A DNA stretch of 64,000 bases from Porphyra umbilicalis (lineage: Eukaryota; Rhodophyta; Bangiophyceae; Bangiales; Bangiaceae): the NCBI GenBank assembly GCA_002049455.2, contig KV918870.1, positions 62,001 through 126,000 of the forward strand, in the 5' to 3' direction. Of this stretch, positions 42,623 to 52,437 are shown piece after piece. The position numbers and the translations under genes were made by a program. Position 1 is the stretch's first letter. Each line of letters begins with the position of its first letter. Under the pieces are notes generated by a model. It had not been told where the DNA came from, ran no database searches, and was given only the letters and a program-made list of their open reading frames with translations.

Positions 42623-43528
42623 ATGAGAGCGGCCGCCTCTCTCCCCCCCCCCCCACCTCCCCCACGTCATGAGACGGTACTCTCTGAACCTGCTCAGCCT
42701 CGTCGTTCTTTGCCATCAGCTGCGCGTTCGGGACCTATCCTTCCTCCCCCTCCGCCACATGCGGCAGTGCGCGTGGGGTCTGCCCGTCCTCCTCCTCCCC
42801 CACCTGCCCCTGCGCGGGCGGCCGCATCTGGTATGGCTCGAAGAGAGCCAAGCCCGCGCCCACGTGACGGTATGGTGGCAGGTCTGGTTCATTCTACAAC
42901 CGGGGGAGATGAGCATCCTGGCAGCCTACTTGTGTCCGTGCGTGGGGGGTTGGACCGGGGTGGGGACCGCGCTGAGTTGGTACCTCGGGGCACCATCGCT
43001 TTGAACAACGTGTACCGCCACGATGCGCTCGGCTTTTCTGACGCCGACCGGCGGCGTATGCGCCGCTGCGTCCGCTTTGCCATCAACGACATTTTGTGCT
43101 CGACGCTGCCTCTGTGCATGCAGCCCCCGGAGCGGGTACGTCGTGCTGTTGACTACTTGGAGGAGCGCGAGAGTCGATTGGCTTCGTGTGATGCAAGCTG
43201 GGGTGCGTGTGCTCTTTTGTCTTGCAGCCTGTACTACCGTCGCCAGAACGAGGCCAAGCGGCGCAAGCGACTCGCTGCTCGTGCCGGCGCCGCAAGTGGT
43301 GACATTGCTGGGGTTGGCGGTGCCGGGACGGGCGGGGCGGGGGCGGGCGGGGCGGGGGCGGGGGCGGGCGGGGCGGGGGCGGGCGGGGAGGGGGCGAGCG
43401 GGGCGGGGGCGGGCGGGGCGGGGGCGGGCGGGGCGGGGGCGGGCGGGGCGGGGGCGGGCGGGGCGGGGGCGGCCGGGTTGCTGACCGACCAGCAGCGACA
43501 GGAAGAAATCCTGTCGCAGCTACCGTGA
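42623..43528 (+). CDS. Second CACTA ORF, Pro-rich / Gly-Ala repeat protein
   Basis: 301 codons from ATG 42623. Three parts: a Pro/Ala-rich N-terminus, an ordered middle and a Gly/Ala repeat from a 10-bp minisatellite. The middle has LNNVYRHDALGFSDADRRRM, RRCVRFAINDILCSTLPLCM and EERESRLASCDASW. The protein ends in LLTDQQRQEEILSQLP. Its position downstream of Tnp2, inside the same termini, is that of TnpA-like accessory proteins in plant CACTA elements. No sequence similarity to TnpA can be claimed, so the role is inferred from position. Confidence 0.5.
   Translation: MRAAASLPPPPPPPRHETVLSEPAQPRRSLPSAARSGPILPPPPPHAAVRVGSARPPPPPPAPARAAASGMARREPSPRPRDGMVAGLVHSTTGGDEHPGSLLVSVRGGLDRGGDRAELVPRGTIALNNVYRHDALGFSDADRRRMRRCVRFAINDILCSTLPLCMQPPERVRRAVDYLEERESRLASCDASWGACALLSCSLYYRRQNEAKRRKRLAARAGAASGDIAGVGGAGTGGAGAGGAGAGAGGAGAGGEGASGAGAGGAGAGGAGAGGAGAGGAGAAGLLTDQQRQEEILSQLP
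43313..43472 (+). repeat. 10-bp G-rich minisatellite (GGGGCGGGCG)
   Basis: About 15 units of GGGGCGGGCG with a few GGGGAGCG-type variants. Three units span ten codons, giving a GGAGAGGAGA pattern. The G-rich strand could form G-quadruplexes. Confidence 0.8.
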
Positions 43529-43836
43529 TAAAGCATGGATTAGGCTATTGAATACAGAGCAGTGCGACAGTACATAGCTGTAGTAATTTTGCCCGTCCCC
43601 TGGCCTAGTAGTCATCTCGTGACCCTGGAACACGTCATATTTTCGGCCAATGAGATGCCTTTGTTCACTGCTGAGCGTGTGGCAATGTGAGCCTACGAGC
43701 CGGGCCCTGCTTGTGAGAGCGACTGTGAGCGAATCAAACTGCAATTCTTGAGGTTTTGTTGAGGTTTCTGGCCCGGTGGACGGTGCCCTGCGGGTCCCTG
43801 CGAAAACCTCAACCTTGAGGTTTCTGTCCCGTAGTG

Positions 43837-44458
43837 TCTATTCTACCGTATAGCTCAATTGAGTCGCATTTTCGGTACCCCTTTCTTGGTAAAATGGGTG
43901 CTCTGACGCCGATTCTGACAACAGAAATGGACTCAGAGCCGGCTGTTTAGTCTTGGGGTACCTCATCAAGTTTTAACTCCCGGTCGTTCCGTGGCAAAAG
44001 TTGTCTCGGTGCCAACTTTTCCTCGCGTCGGACGCCCACAGATGCGGGGGTACGCCCCGTTTTCCCTTTGTCTGGATGCCCTTAGGCGCTGTTTCTGGGC
44101 TGCCATATCACGTCTGAAGTTGGCTGACGGCGGGACCGTCACGCACATGCATCCGCGCTTTTTATCGGTGTGTCCCATGTGGGGAGCGGGCTGTGTGGCC
44201 ATTGAGGCAGAGGGTGGCCGATCACCTCGTCGCGTGCTGCTCGCTGGTAGGTCCCTCTCGGATGGAGACGAGGTCAGAGCACCAGCCCATTTCTAGTTCC
44301 CTCCGTTCGGCGCTCTGCGTGGCCGCTTCTACTGCCTGTCTGCCGTTTCTCCCACACGGCCGTCGGTTTCCACTCCTCCTTCTCCCTCCCCCGCTCCCTC
44401 CTCCTCCCCCTCTCTTTCCCTTCAATTTCCCATTTGCACCCCAAACCACCTGCACGAC
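43837..44458 (+). promoter_or_regulatory. Upstream region of the piggyBac transposase, with CT-rich leader
   Basis: Non-coding. Contains CGGTACCCC (near 43874) and an inverted GGGGTACC (near 43955). A strongly pyrimidine-rich tract at about 44375-44435 lies immediately before the ATG at 44459. A TTAA, the usual piggyBac target, occurs near 43973, but no matching right terminus was found, so the element boundary is undetermined. Confidence 0.35.
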
Positions 44459-46867
44459 ATGAGCGGCGACCCGCGGTTGATTGTGGGGTCCACGGTCCAC
44501 ACCAAGGCCAAGAATATCCGATCTGCGTTTACATGCACGCGGATGCTGGGCACCAGGGCGGATGACGCTATGGCGACCGGCACCGTCACCCAGGTCACGA
44601 GAGTCAAGGTTGATGGTCGCATGGCCACCTCCATTACGGGGCGGTTCGAGTGCCTGGGTAAGACCGTTGACAAGACCCTGCGTATCCGCAGCATCCGCCC
44701 GGGACCTGCACCCTGTCCGGTTCCCCCCCTTCCCCCTCCATCTTCACAACTGGCTCCGTCGGCGTCTTCCCAACCCCCTCCCCACGCCACACTTCCGGAT
44801 GCACCTGGGGTCCGGCTGGCGCCCGCAAGATCCGCTGCGGATGCGACAGCTCCCGGCTCGGTCTCGGGAGCAAGTCACGCGATGGCTCTACCCGTCGGTA
44901 CTCAAGCATCGGCCAACAGGGGACCAGCTTTGCTTCTTCAAGGTGCTGCATTGCTGGACGCGCCAAGAGCGCTTCCCGCTGGTTCCCCCGTCACGGCACC
45001 ATCCCCCAACCATTTGGCTCTCGGTTTGGGGTCGGCTGCAGATCCGCCGCCCGCGCCTCCACCCTCGTCAAGGGCCCCCACCGCACCGCCCTCTGTGGAA
45101 GCCCACGGTTTTTTGTGGCGGGAACGGGTCGTGACCCAACCGCTTGGTGGACCGGTGCCCCCTCGGTCGTGGTCGGTGCGTACCTTGGGAGGAGATTTCA
45201 TCAGAGAAGGGGGGGACTCGGTTGGTTTCGGCCGGAACCGCGCTCCTATTGATTACTTCTTTGCCGTGTTCCCGCAGCCGCAGCTTTCGCGGATTGTCGA
45301 GCTGACGTCGGCGCGGCTGGAGGCCCGACGTCTGCCACCGACGTCCGCGGGCGAGATTCTAAAGGTGTTTGGCGTGCTCATCCTGGCCACGCGCTTTGAG
45401 TTTGGTTCCCGCGCCGAGCTGTGGGCCACCGAGCCGCGATCGAAGTACATGTCCGCTCCAGCCTTTTGCAAACGGACAGGTATGCCGCGCAACCGCTTTG
45501 ACGCACTCTGGTCATCTCTGACGTTCAGTCGACAGCCGGCGGGCGGTCCTGCCGCCGATGACCGCGGCGGTGAGCGCTTTCGGTGGGCGTTGGTCAACGA
45601 CTTTGTCGCCGAGATCAACAGGCACAGGGCCACCCACGTGACTCCAGGCGACACGCTGTGCGTCGACGAGTCCATCGTCAAGTGGTATGGCCAGGGTGGC
45701 CACTGGATCTCTGCCGGCCTTCCAATGTACGTCGCTATTGACCGCAAGCCTGAAAACGGCTGCGAGATTCAAAACGCGGCGTGCGGGCGCAGCGGCATAA
45801 TGCTCCGGCTTCATCTCGTGACTACAGCGGCAGAGGAGCATGCCACGCGCTCGGCCGCCGAGAGCCAGATGCTGCATGGCACTGCTGTTTTGCAGCGCCT
45901 CGTTGGGCCATGGGCCGGGTCGGACCGTGTCGTGTGCGCCGATTCGTATTTTGCCAGTGTGGAGGCGGCCCTCTCCCTCAAGGCTTCTGGCCTGCGTTTC
46001 ATTGGCGTGGTGAAGACGGCCCATCGGCGTTTCCCTTTGTCATCTCTCGCTGCTCGGGAGCTGGGGGCGCGGGGGGACTGGGTGACGATGGTCCACGACG
46101 ATGCGACGGGGTCCCCGGATCTGATGGCTGTCCTCTGGGTGGACCGGGACCGGAGATACTTCGTTGCGACAGCCAGCAGCACGAGGCCGGGTGCGCCCTG
46201 TGAGCGCCTTCGGTGGCGTGAGCAGGAGGGAGGGGCCGAGCGCGTGGCCGTGTCTGTGCCCCAGCCCGAGGTGGCCGAGATTTATTACGGCTGCTGTGCC
46301 CAGATTGACAGGCACAACCGCTGTCGACAAGACGACCTCAAGTTGGAGCACAAGCTACGCACCCACGACTGGTCGCAGCGAGTGAACATCTCTTTGCTTG
46401 GGGTTTGCATTGTGGATGCGTGGCTACTGCATTCGGGTGCACGTGGCGCCGCTGCACTCAAGCAGTCGGATTTTTACGAGGACCTTGCTGCCGACCTCAT
46501 CGACAACAGTTTTGATTCGGTCGGTTGGCGCCCGCGCGGAGGGGCGGCGGCGGGAGAGGGGGAGGGCGGCGGGGCGGGGGCAGGTGAGGAGGCGCTGGCA
46601 CCGGCCTACGGGGTGGGGGTGCACCTCAAGCCGACCACCAAGCGGCGCCTGGACCAGTCCGGCGGAGCCACCCCGCACTTGCGGCAGCGGTACTGCCGAG
46701 AATGCAAGGCGTTCCGAAGCACTTTGGTGTGCTCCGCCTGTCGGGACCCGACGGCCGGCGGGGAGATTTTTTTGTGCGGGCCAAAGACCGGCATCCAGGC
46801 CCGTGCAGGACCCCGACCTGGACAGTTTACGTCTCTGCAATCCATTGCAGGGATATCATTGGCTTGA
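44459..46867 (+). CDS. piggyBac-type transposase (DDE_Tnp_1_7), intact
   Basis: 802-residue uninterrupted frame. The first ~240 residues are a Pro/Ala/Ser-rich region after a small ordered N-terminal segment. The DDD catalytic core follows, with the three expected acidic positions in family contexts: Asp403 in LCVDESIVKWYG, Asp495 in VVCADSYFASVEA, and Asp617 in AQIDRHNRCRQ. Also present are GLPMYVAIDRKPENGCEIQN and the helix VNISLLGVCIVDAWLL. The C-terminus has the cysteine-rich finger of piggyBac proteins, CRECKAF, VCSACRD and FLCG. All hallmarks are retained, so it is either an active element or a domesticated gene. Flanking TTAA-bounded repeats were not found. A cluster of short palindromes follows immediately downstream. 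Confidence 0.9.
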   Translation: MSGDPRLIVGSTVHTKAKNIRSAFTCTRMLGTRADDAMATGTVTQVTRVKVDGRMATSITGRFECLGKTVDKTLRIRSIRPGPAPCPVPPLPPPSSQLAPSASSQPPPHATLPDAPGVRLAPARSAADATAPGSVSGASHAMALPVGTQASANRGPALLLQGAALLDAPRALPAGSPVTAPSPNHLALGLGSAADPPPAPPPSSRAPTAPPSVEAHGFLWRERVVTQPLGGPVPPRSWSVRTLGGDFIREGGDSVGFGRNRAPIDYFFAVFPQPQLSRIVELTSARLEARRLPPTSAGEILKVFGVLILATRFEFGSRAELWATEPRSKYMSAPAFCKRTGMPRNRFDALWSSLTFSRQPAGGPAADDRGGERFRWALVNDFVAEINRHRATHVTPGDTLCVDESIVKWYGQGGHWISAGLPMYVAIDRKPENGCEIQNAACGRSGIMLRLHLVTTAAEEHATRSAAESQMLHGTAVLQRLVGPWAGSDRVVCADSYFASVEAALSLKASGLRFIGVVKTAHRRFPLSSLAARELGARGDWVTMVHDDATGSPDLMAVLWVDRDRRYFVATASSTRPGAPCERLRWREQEGGAERVAVSVPQPEVAEIYYGCCAQIDRHNRCRQDDLKLEHKLRTHDWSQRVNISLLGVCIVDAWLLHSGARGAAALKQSDFYEDLAADLIDNSFDSVGWRPRGGAAAGEGEGGGAGAGEEALAPAYGVGVHLKPTTKRRLDQSGGATPHLRQRYCRECKAFRSTLVCSACRDPTAGGEIFLCGPKTGIQARAGPRPGQFTSLQSIAGISLA

Positions 46868-46911
46868 ATTAGTGCGACAGTCTTGCATGACCTCGCGATC
46901 AGCCACGAGAC

Positions 46912-47046
46912 GGTTCAGGGCCTGGCACAGCTGCCCTGAACGGGAACTCCTCCCGTTCAGGCCTTTGTTACAGCACAGACGCCTGGACGGGAAACCTCCC
47001 GTTCAAGGGCTTCTTGAACGGGACTCCCGTTCAGGCTCCCGTTCAA
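46912..47046. repeat. Cluster of four short palindromes (GAACGGGA...TCCCGTTC)
   Basis: In succession: GGTTCAGGGC...GCCCTGAAC, CCTGAACGGGA/TCCCGTTCAGG, GACGGGA/TCCCGTTC and TTGAACGGGA/TCCCGTTCA, plus a further CCCGTTCAAG. The stems are 8-11 bp with tiny loops. The cluster lies between the piggyBac gene and an F-box gene and ends about 20 bases before the latter's probable start codon. Confidence 0.75.
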
Positions 47047-47064
47047 GTGTCCACTGTTCTGACG

Positions 47065-49177
47065 ATGCCTACCCCCCGAGCTCCTCACGGCCGTCGCTGC
47101 ACATCTGTGGGCGACCGGCCACGGGGCGGCGTGGTCGGCCCTCTCCCGCACGTGTGCCACGGCTCACGGGGCCTGCCTCGACGCCGTCCGCCGCGTCGAG
47201 CTGCCGCCTGTGACCCCCGACGGGCGGGGCGCTATGGAGCAGCCCCTAGGCGGCAGCTGGCGCGCCGCACTCGAGGGCGACGAGTGTCGGCAGTTGATGA
47301 TAGGGCATGGCGTTTCATGGGGCAAGGTCGCTAATCTCGTCCCCCTCTCGGCGTGGATGCTCAGAGACGACGCACCGTCTGTCCGGACCAGGTCGAGCCG
47401 CTCCGAAGACCCGGCCCTGGGTCCGACTAGGCACGATCCAACCGTTGCAGATGAGCTGGTGCGCTCTGTGGCGGCCTTTCTGGGCCGCCTCACAGGTGGC
47501 GGCCGCAGCTTGCGGGCCGCCCGCCTTGGCCGCATCTTCCATACAGGTCGGTTGGATATGCTGCCGTACAGTACCGCCAACGCCAACGTCCTCGGCCGCC
47601 TACTCCCGGCGCTGGCGAGCTGCCCCTTGGAGGCATTTGCCGCTGACGGGTGGCCGATTCGTCTACTGGGGCAGGCCGGCGCGCGCCTGTCAGCCGGCCG
47701 TCTAACGACGCTCCGCCTTCGACGGGCAGCGGAGAGCGACGGCCCCACCCACTGGGCCATTGCGTCTGTGCTGCGGACGCATGCGGCGGAGCTGAAAGAG
47801 GTCACTGTCGGGCTTAGGGCCGAGTCACTGACATCCTCCCAGGACGATCCATACGAGCGCACGCATCACGTGACCGGGTACCTTTCATATTGGCTTGGAG
47901 CCGCCGTTGCCTCGCCGCTCCCGCCGCCGCCGACACCGGCCCCGTGGGGCTCTGGCGACCCGGGTCCGTCGGTGCTGATGCCCCTCCTACGCGTGCTGTC
48001 TTTTCTTGGCAGCGTCGACGCGGCCGATGCGGCAGCGCTGGTGGCGGCAGCCCCGCGTTTGTCCAGCTTCTCCCTCCACGGCGCCATTGGGCGGGGGGCG
48101 TTGAGAGGCCTGGCCCTTCCCGGGCTGCCTGAGCTTAACCACCTGGAGCTCCACACGGCCATCGAGGTCGCCCACCTCCATCTCGAACTGCCGGCGGCTC
48201 TCGCCGGTCGGCCGCCCCTGGACGTATTGCGGCTGCCCGCCAAGGACGACACAGAGTACGACTCTACTGCGGCCGGGGGATGGGTGTGGGGCTCCGGAGA
48301 ACTATGGGGCGGGCAAGGCTCGCCCGTTGCCGTACCCTGCGAGGTAGTCGCTTCGACAGTCGATGGGGAACCGTGGATGTACGACGACGCCACCGTCAAG
48401 TTAGTGTGCGGCCAAGGGACCGGCCGACTCATGCCTCCCAATTCAGCCGCCGGCGTCGAGCCAGTGCCGACGACGGGCACCACGATGGCGGTGGCAGGGG
48501 TGGTGGGGTGGACCCCCGCCACCGGCCTGCGGTCCTTGACCATTGCGCTCGGGCCTACCGCGACCGACGTGGCGGTGGCGTCGCTGGCCGCCCTGCCGGC
48601 GTTGGCAACCCTCCGCCTGCGGTTGTCTGCGGCCAGCAACGTGCGGCTGTCGTCGTGGCCGGCCTTCCCCGCACTCACGCGCTTGGCGTTGGTGCTGTCG
48701 ACCGACCTCGCTTCATGCGGGGTGAGCGCCGCCTCCGCCCTGGACGCACTCTCCGCCCCCCCGTCGGTGGCACCCGTGGGGCTCGTCGCGCTACTGGTTG
48801 TGTCGTATGGGGTCGCGGCCGGCGCACTGCTGCCGGCGCACCTCCCCGACGACGAGGTGGATGGGTGGAGGTCTCCCCCCCCAGACCTGACCCCGCTGGC
48901 GTCTTGGTCGGGCTTGCGCTCCCTCACGTGGGCATCGTACGCGCCCATGGGGGGGGTCCGCCGCGGCTGCAATGCCTACCCGAGCGCCGCCGAAGCGGCG
49001 CGCATGGCGGCGACCGCCCGGCGGGTGGCCGCGTCGCTGCCGCGCGTCGCCACAACGGTGTGCGCCACTGATGACTGCGACTGGTGGGGGCCCCGCGGCC
49101 GCTATAGGTCCTCCGCGTACTTTAGCCACCCTGCCGGGGGCGAGCCCGACGGCCCGGTCGGCGCGCAAGGCATTTGA
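47065..49177 (+). CDS. F-box protein with leucine-rich repeats
   Basis: Probable SCF ubiquitin-ligase substrate adaptor. The N-terminal F-box reads LPPELLTAVAAHLWATGHGA, then AWSALSRTCATAHGACLDAV. The body contains irregular leucine-rich segments, for example LRSLTIALGPTATDVAVASL and ALPALATLRLRL. The frame that covers the F-box has a TGA just upstream and no ATG. An ATG at 47065 enters the correct frame only if the C6 run at about 47071-47076 is one base shorter, giving MPTPELLTAV. This suggests another homopolymer miscount. From there the frame is open to 49177. The F-box call is by motif; substrates are unknown. Confidence 0.65.
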
Positions 49178-49613
49178 TGGCTGGGGCGCGTGTCCCACGG
49201 CGTGGCGCGGGCGCGTTGCGCGTCTGGCCGCCTCGGGGCGTGCCACCCCAGAAGAGCGGGCACGGCCGAGGGAGGACCGGGCGGCGCAATGCCGAGCCCA
49301 GAAGCAAGAGACCAAATGTGAGGGAGCAATGCCATTAAAAAAAACCCATGCGGGAGCACCAAGACCCAACCGAGGGAGCAGCGGAACCGACGGAGCACGC
49401 ACACCCCCTCACCCCGCGGCGGCGAGCCTGCCTCACAGAGCCCCCGCCCACCACAACCCCCTGCGCCGCCGTGCCGCCCGCCCCCCCGTGCCCTGCCGCC
49501 ATTGCGGCCACCGCTGCCCCACCGCCCCCGCCGCCGCCGCCGTCGCCGCCGCCCGCGCCTGCACCCGCACCCGCCACGCCCGCCGCCGCCGACCGGTCGG
49601 GGGCGCGCACCCC

Positions 49614-49644
<31 letters not shown>

Positions 49645-50251
49645 TGCCGCCGCCTGCCGCCGCCGCCGCCGGCGGCAGCGGCACCGCCCCCCCCCCCCGC
49701 CCGCTCACCGCTACGAGCGGCGCGGGGGCACCCGCCGCGGCCGCCGGTGGCAGCGCCCCCCGCGGTGGGGTCGCTGGCACCAGCGCGTCAGGTGTCCAAC
49801 CGGATGAAAACGGCGCCGTGTTGAAACAACAAAATCATCAACACGGCGTACTGTATATCGCGGCGCCACCAGCCGGCGGCCTCACGGGTTCCCCCCGCCC
49901 GGTTCCGCCACACACACCCCACTGCCGGCCGGATCAGGGGGCCCCCGTCGCGCCGCGCGCCGCCCCCCGTGCCCCCCCGGCCGCGGTGTTGCCGCGTCGG
50001 TGCGCCGGCCGCAACGACTGTGCCGCCCTGCCGCGTTGCGCCCGGCGACCATGCTCGGGTTTATCCCCGACAAGCCGCGCTCCCCTGGCCCGACCATGGC
50101 GCCCGGCGGTGGCGGCGTGTGCGGCGCCCCCCCCCACCCCGCGGCGGTCACCCCCCCCCCCCCGCCGCCACCGCCACCACCACCGCCGCCGCCGCCGCCG
50201 CCGCCGCTGCGGCACGGCCGACCCCCGCCCCCACCCCCACCCCTGCGGTGA
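49178..50251. other. GC-rich intergenic region with hairpin
   Basis: Low-complexity CCG/CCA-rich DNA between two plus-strand genes. CGCCGTGTTGA (49814-49824) and its complement (49838-49848) form an 11-bp stem with a 13-base loop. Open frames here are Ala/Pro/Arg-rich and show no conserved motif. An N-terminal extension or targeting peptide of the next gene could start in this region. Confidence 0.4.
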
Positions 50252-50815
50252 ATGGCACCACGCCACCCGCCCCCGCTGCAACCCCCACGGCCACCCGCGG
50301 GCGCCCCCCCCCCCCGCCCCGCGGGCGCCCGCCACGGCGACAGAGGTGGCGGGCACCCCCCCCCCACCGTCGACGACTTTATCATCCTCGGCAGCGGCGT
50401 CTCCACCGCCCTCCCACGCCTCTCGTGCCTCCTCGCCGCCGCGGCGGCGCCACCCGCCGCCCCCCCACCGTGCGCCGTGTGCGCGTCGGCGGCGGCGGCG
50501 GGGGCGACCGCCGGCGCGGTCGGCGACCGGCGCAACGCGCGGCACAATGTGGCGGCGCTGCTGCGGCGCGCCGGCGGCGGCGCGCTGGTCGTGGATATGG
50601 GCAAGACGGCGCGCCTCGCCCTGTCGGCCGCCATTCGGCAGTGGCGCCTCGCGGCTGTCGACGGCATTGTGTTGACGCACGGCCACGCGGACGCGATGCT
50701 CGGGCTGGATGACGTGCGGGATTTGCAGTGGGACGGGGGGGTCATGCCCGTGTGGGCGAGCGAGGAGACGCTCGCGGTGACGCGGCAGGCGTTTCCCTAC
50801 TTGCACCCACCGCCC

Positions 50816-50846
<31 letters not shown>

Positions 50847-51784
50847 CAGCGACGGGGACGGCGGCAGTGGGGGCAGCGGCGGTGCCGCCAACGCCATCTG
50901 GGGCGGTCGAGGGGGGACCACCCAAGGGCGGGGTGGCCGCCGACGTGACCGCCGCGGTTGCTGCCCTCGACGTGGCCGCCGCCCCCGCCACGCGGCCCGC
51001 GGCGGCGCCCGCGGCGGCGGCGGCCGCGTCGCCCGGCGCCACCACCCCCGCGTCGGTCGCCGGCGCCGCGGCCGCGCCCGCGGCGGCGGCCGTGGCGGCG
51101 CCGGCGGCGCCGGTCGCGACCGCCAATGGCGGCACGGCGGCGGCCGACGCGGCTGCCCCTCCCCCCAAGCCCATTGCGCGGCGCGTCTCCCGCATCGACT
51201 GGCGGGCGTTCCCCCTCCCCCCCCCCGCGACCCCCCCCCAGCGTCAGCACCCCTGACCGTCGAGGGGTACCCTCCCGCGGGCGCCGCCCTCCCCCCCCCT
51301 ACACGCCCACCCCGTTCACGCCCTTCCCAGGCCTGACGGTCACCCCCTTCCCCGTGTACCACGGCGGCGCCTACGTGTGCACGTCCTTCCTCTTCCACGG
51401 CTGGCCCGGCGGCGCCGTCGTGGCCTACCTCTCCGACGTGTCGGCCGTCCCCGAAGACGTGTACGCGACGCTGCTCGAGGCGGCGTCCCCCCCCGGCCCG
51501 GGGCTGTCCCTCCTCGTCGTCGACGCGCTCAGCCGCAAGCCCCACTCGGCGCACTGGTCGCTCGGCCAGACGCTCGCGTTTGTGCGGCGCCTGCGGCGCG
51601 ACGGGGGGGTCCCCGCCGCCGTGCGGTGTGTGGGGATGAGCTGCGAGGTGGGGGACCACGGGGCGGTCAATGCGGAGCTGGCGGCCACGCCGGGGGAGGA
51701 GGGCCCGGGGGGGATGCGCTTGGCGTTTGATGGGGAGCGCTTTGCGTTTGGGGGGGGGGACGAGGGGGGGGGGGGGGGGAGTGA
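50252..51784 (+). CDS. Metallo-beta-lactamase-fold hydrolase (PhnP / C777.06c-like)
   Basis: Putative metal-dependent phosphodiesterase-type hydrolase. The first part has FIILGSGVSTALPRLSCLL, PPCAVCASA, RRNVAALL-like RNARHNVAALLRR, LVVDMGKTARLA and the metal-binding motif LTHGHADAMLGLDD. After an Ala/Pro-rich insertion the second part continues in another frame with FTPFPGLTVTPFPVYHGGAY, VAYLSDVSAVPEDVY, LLVVDALSRKPHSAHWSL and GMSCEVGDHG. The order and the His/Asp residues match eukaryotic MBL proteins of the Schizosaccharomyces C777.06c type. The frame must switch within C runs at about 51218-51240, as in other genes here. The 3' end is uncertain because G runs at 51750-51780 disturb the frame. 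The ATG at 50252 is the nearest start; a longer N-terminus is possible. Confidence 0.7.
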
Positions 51785-52437
51785 TGTGCGGAAGCGGGGG
51801 GGGACGGGGGGGGGGGTGTCTGACTTTTGGGCGAGGGTAACTGTACGCGTAGGAGCAGCGCGCGGCCGGGCGTCGGTGCGGCTGCGGCACAAGCGCGGCG
51901 TCGCGTCGGCGGCCGCGGCGGCGGTCTCGGACACGGTCGGCCATGTCCCGCCGCCTTGGAATACCATGGCCGGTGGCCGACGAGTTTTTTTGTTGTGGGG
52001 GGGGGGAGGCAGAGAGCAGACGGGGGAGCAGCCCGGCGGCGTCGTCGGGTGGGGGAGGGGGAGGAGGTCCGCATTGCAGCGTGTCGTGCTCGCGCCCGCG
52101 GGGTGCGGGCCCGCACTTGGTCGACGTGGACGGTGGTCCAAGGTGGTGGCGACGCTGCCCGCCACGTGACGAAAACGGGCAAGCGCCCTGCGTGAAACGT
52201 ACGATCGTCGACCAATGAAAAGGAACGTCGAAAAGTGTCAAACGCAGGTGAATCAGTCAAGTGCTGTGCGACTTCGGTCCCCGCCTGTGTCGTCATTCTT
52301 CCTCCTCCATCGTGCAACAGCATCGTTGTCTTTGCCGAGAGAAGCCCTTGTTGCCCACACAAACACACACCTCCCGTCATCTGCTCCCCACCTCCACCCC
52401 GTCTTCCCTGCCCCTCCTCTTGACGCGTTTGCCCCCC
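51785..52437. other. Intergenic region and CT-rich leader
   Basis: G-rich tail of the hydrolase gene, then a lower-GC stretch. A pyrimidine-rich segment (about 52275-52435) leads to the ATG at 52438. No separate gene is supported. Confidence 0.35.

Larger units (their letters stand above)
38221..43836 (+). mobile_element. CACTA/EnSpm transposon (Tnp2 type)
   Basis: The right end at 43836 reads inward as CACTACGGGACAGAAACCTC followed by AAGG. The left end (38221, or 38392 in the duplicated copy) reads CCCTACGGGATCAGAACCTC followed by AAGG. The CACTA start is therefore intact on the right and mutated on the left. Subterminal repeats AACCTCAAGG and TTGAGGTTTTGTTGAGG are present at both ends. 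Two plus-strand open frames, a Tnp2 transposase and a Gly/Ala-repeat protein, match the two-gene layout of CACTA elements. A 3-bp target duplication could not be confirmed because the left boundary is ambiguous. Confidence 0.75.
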
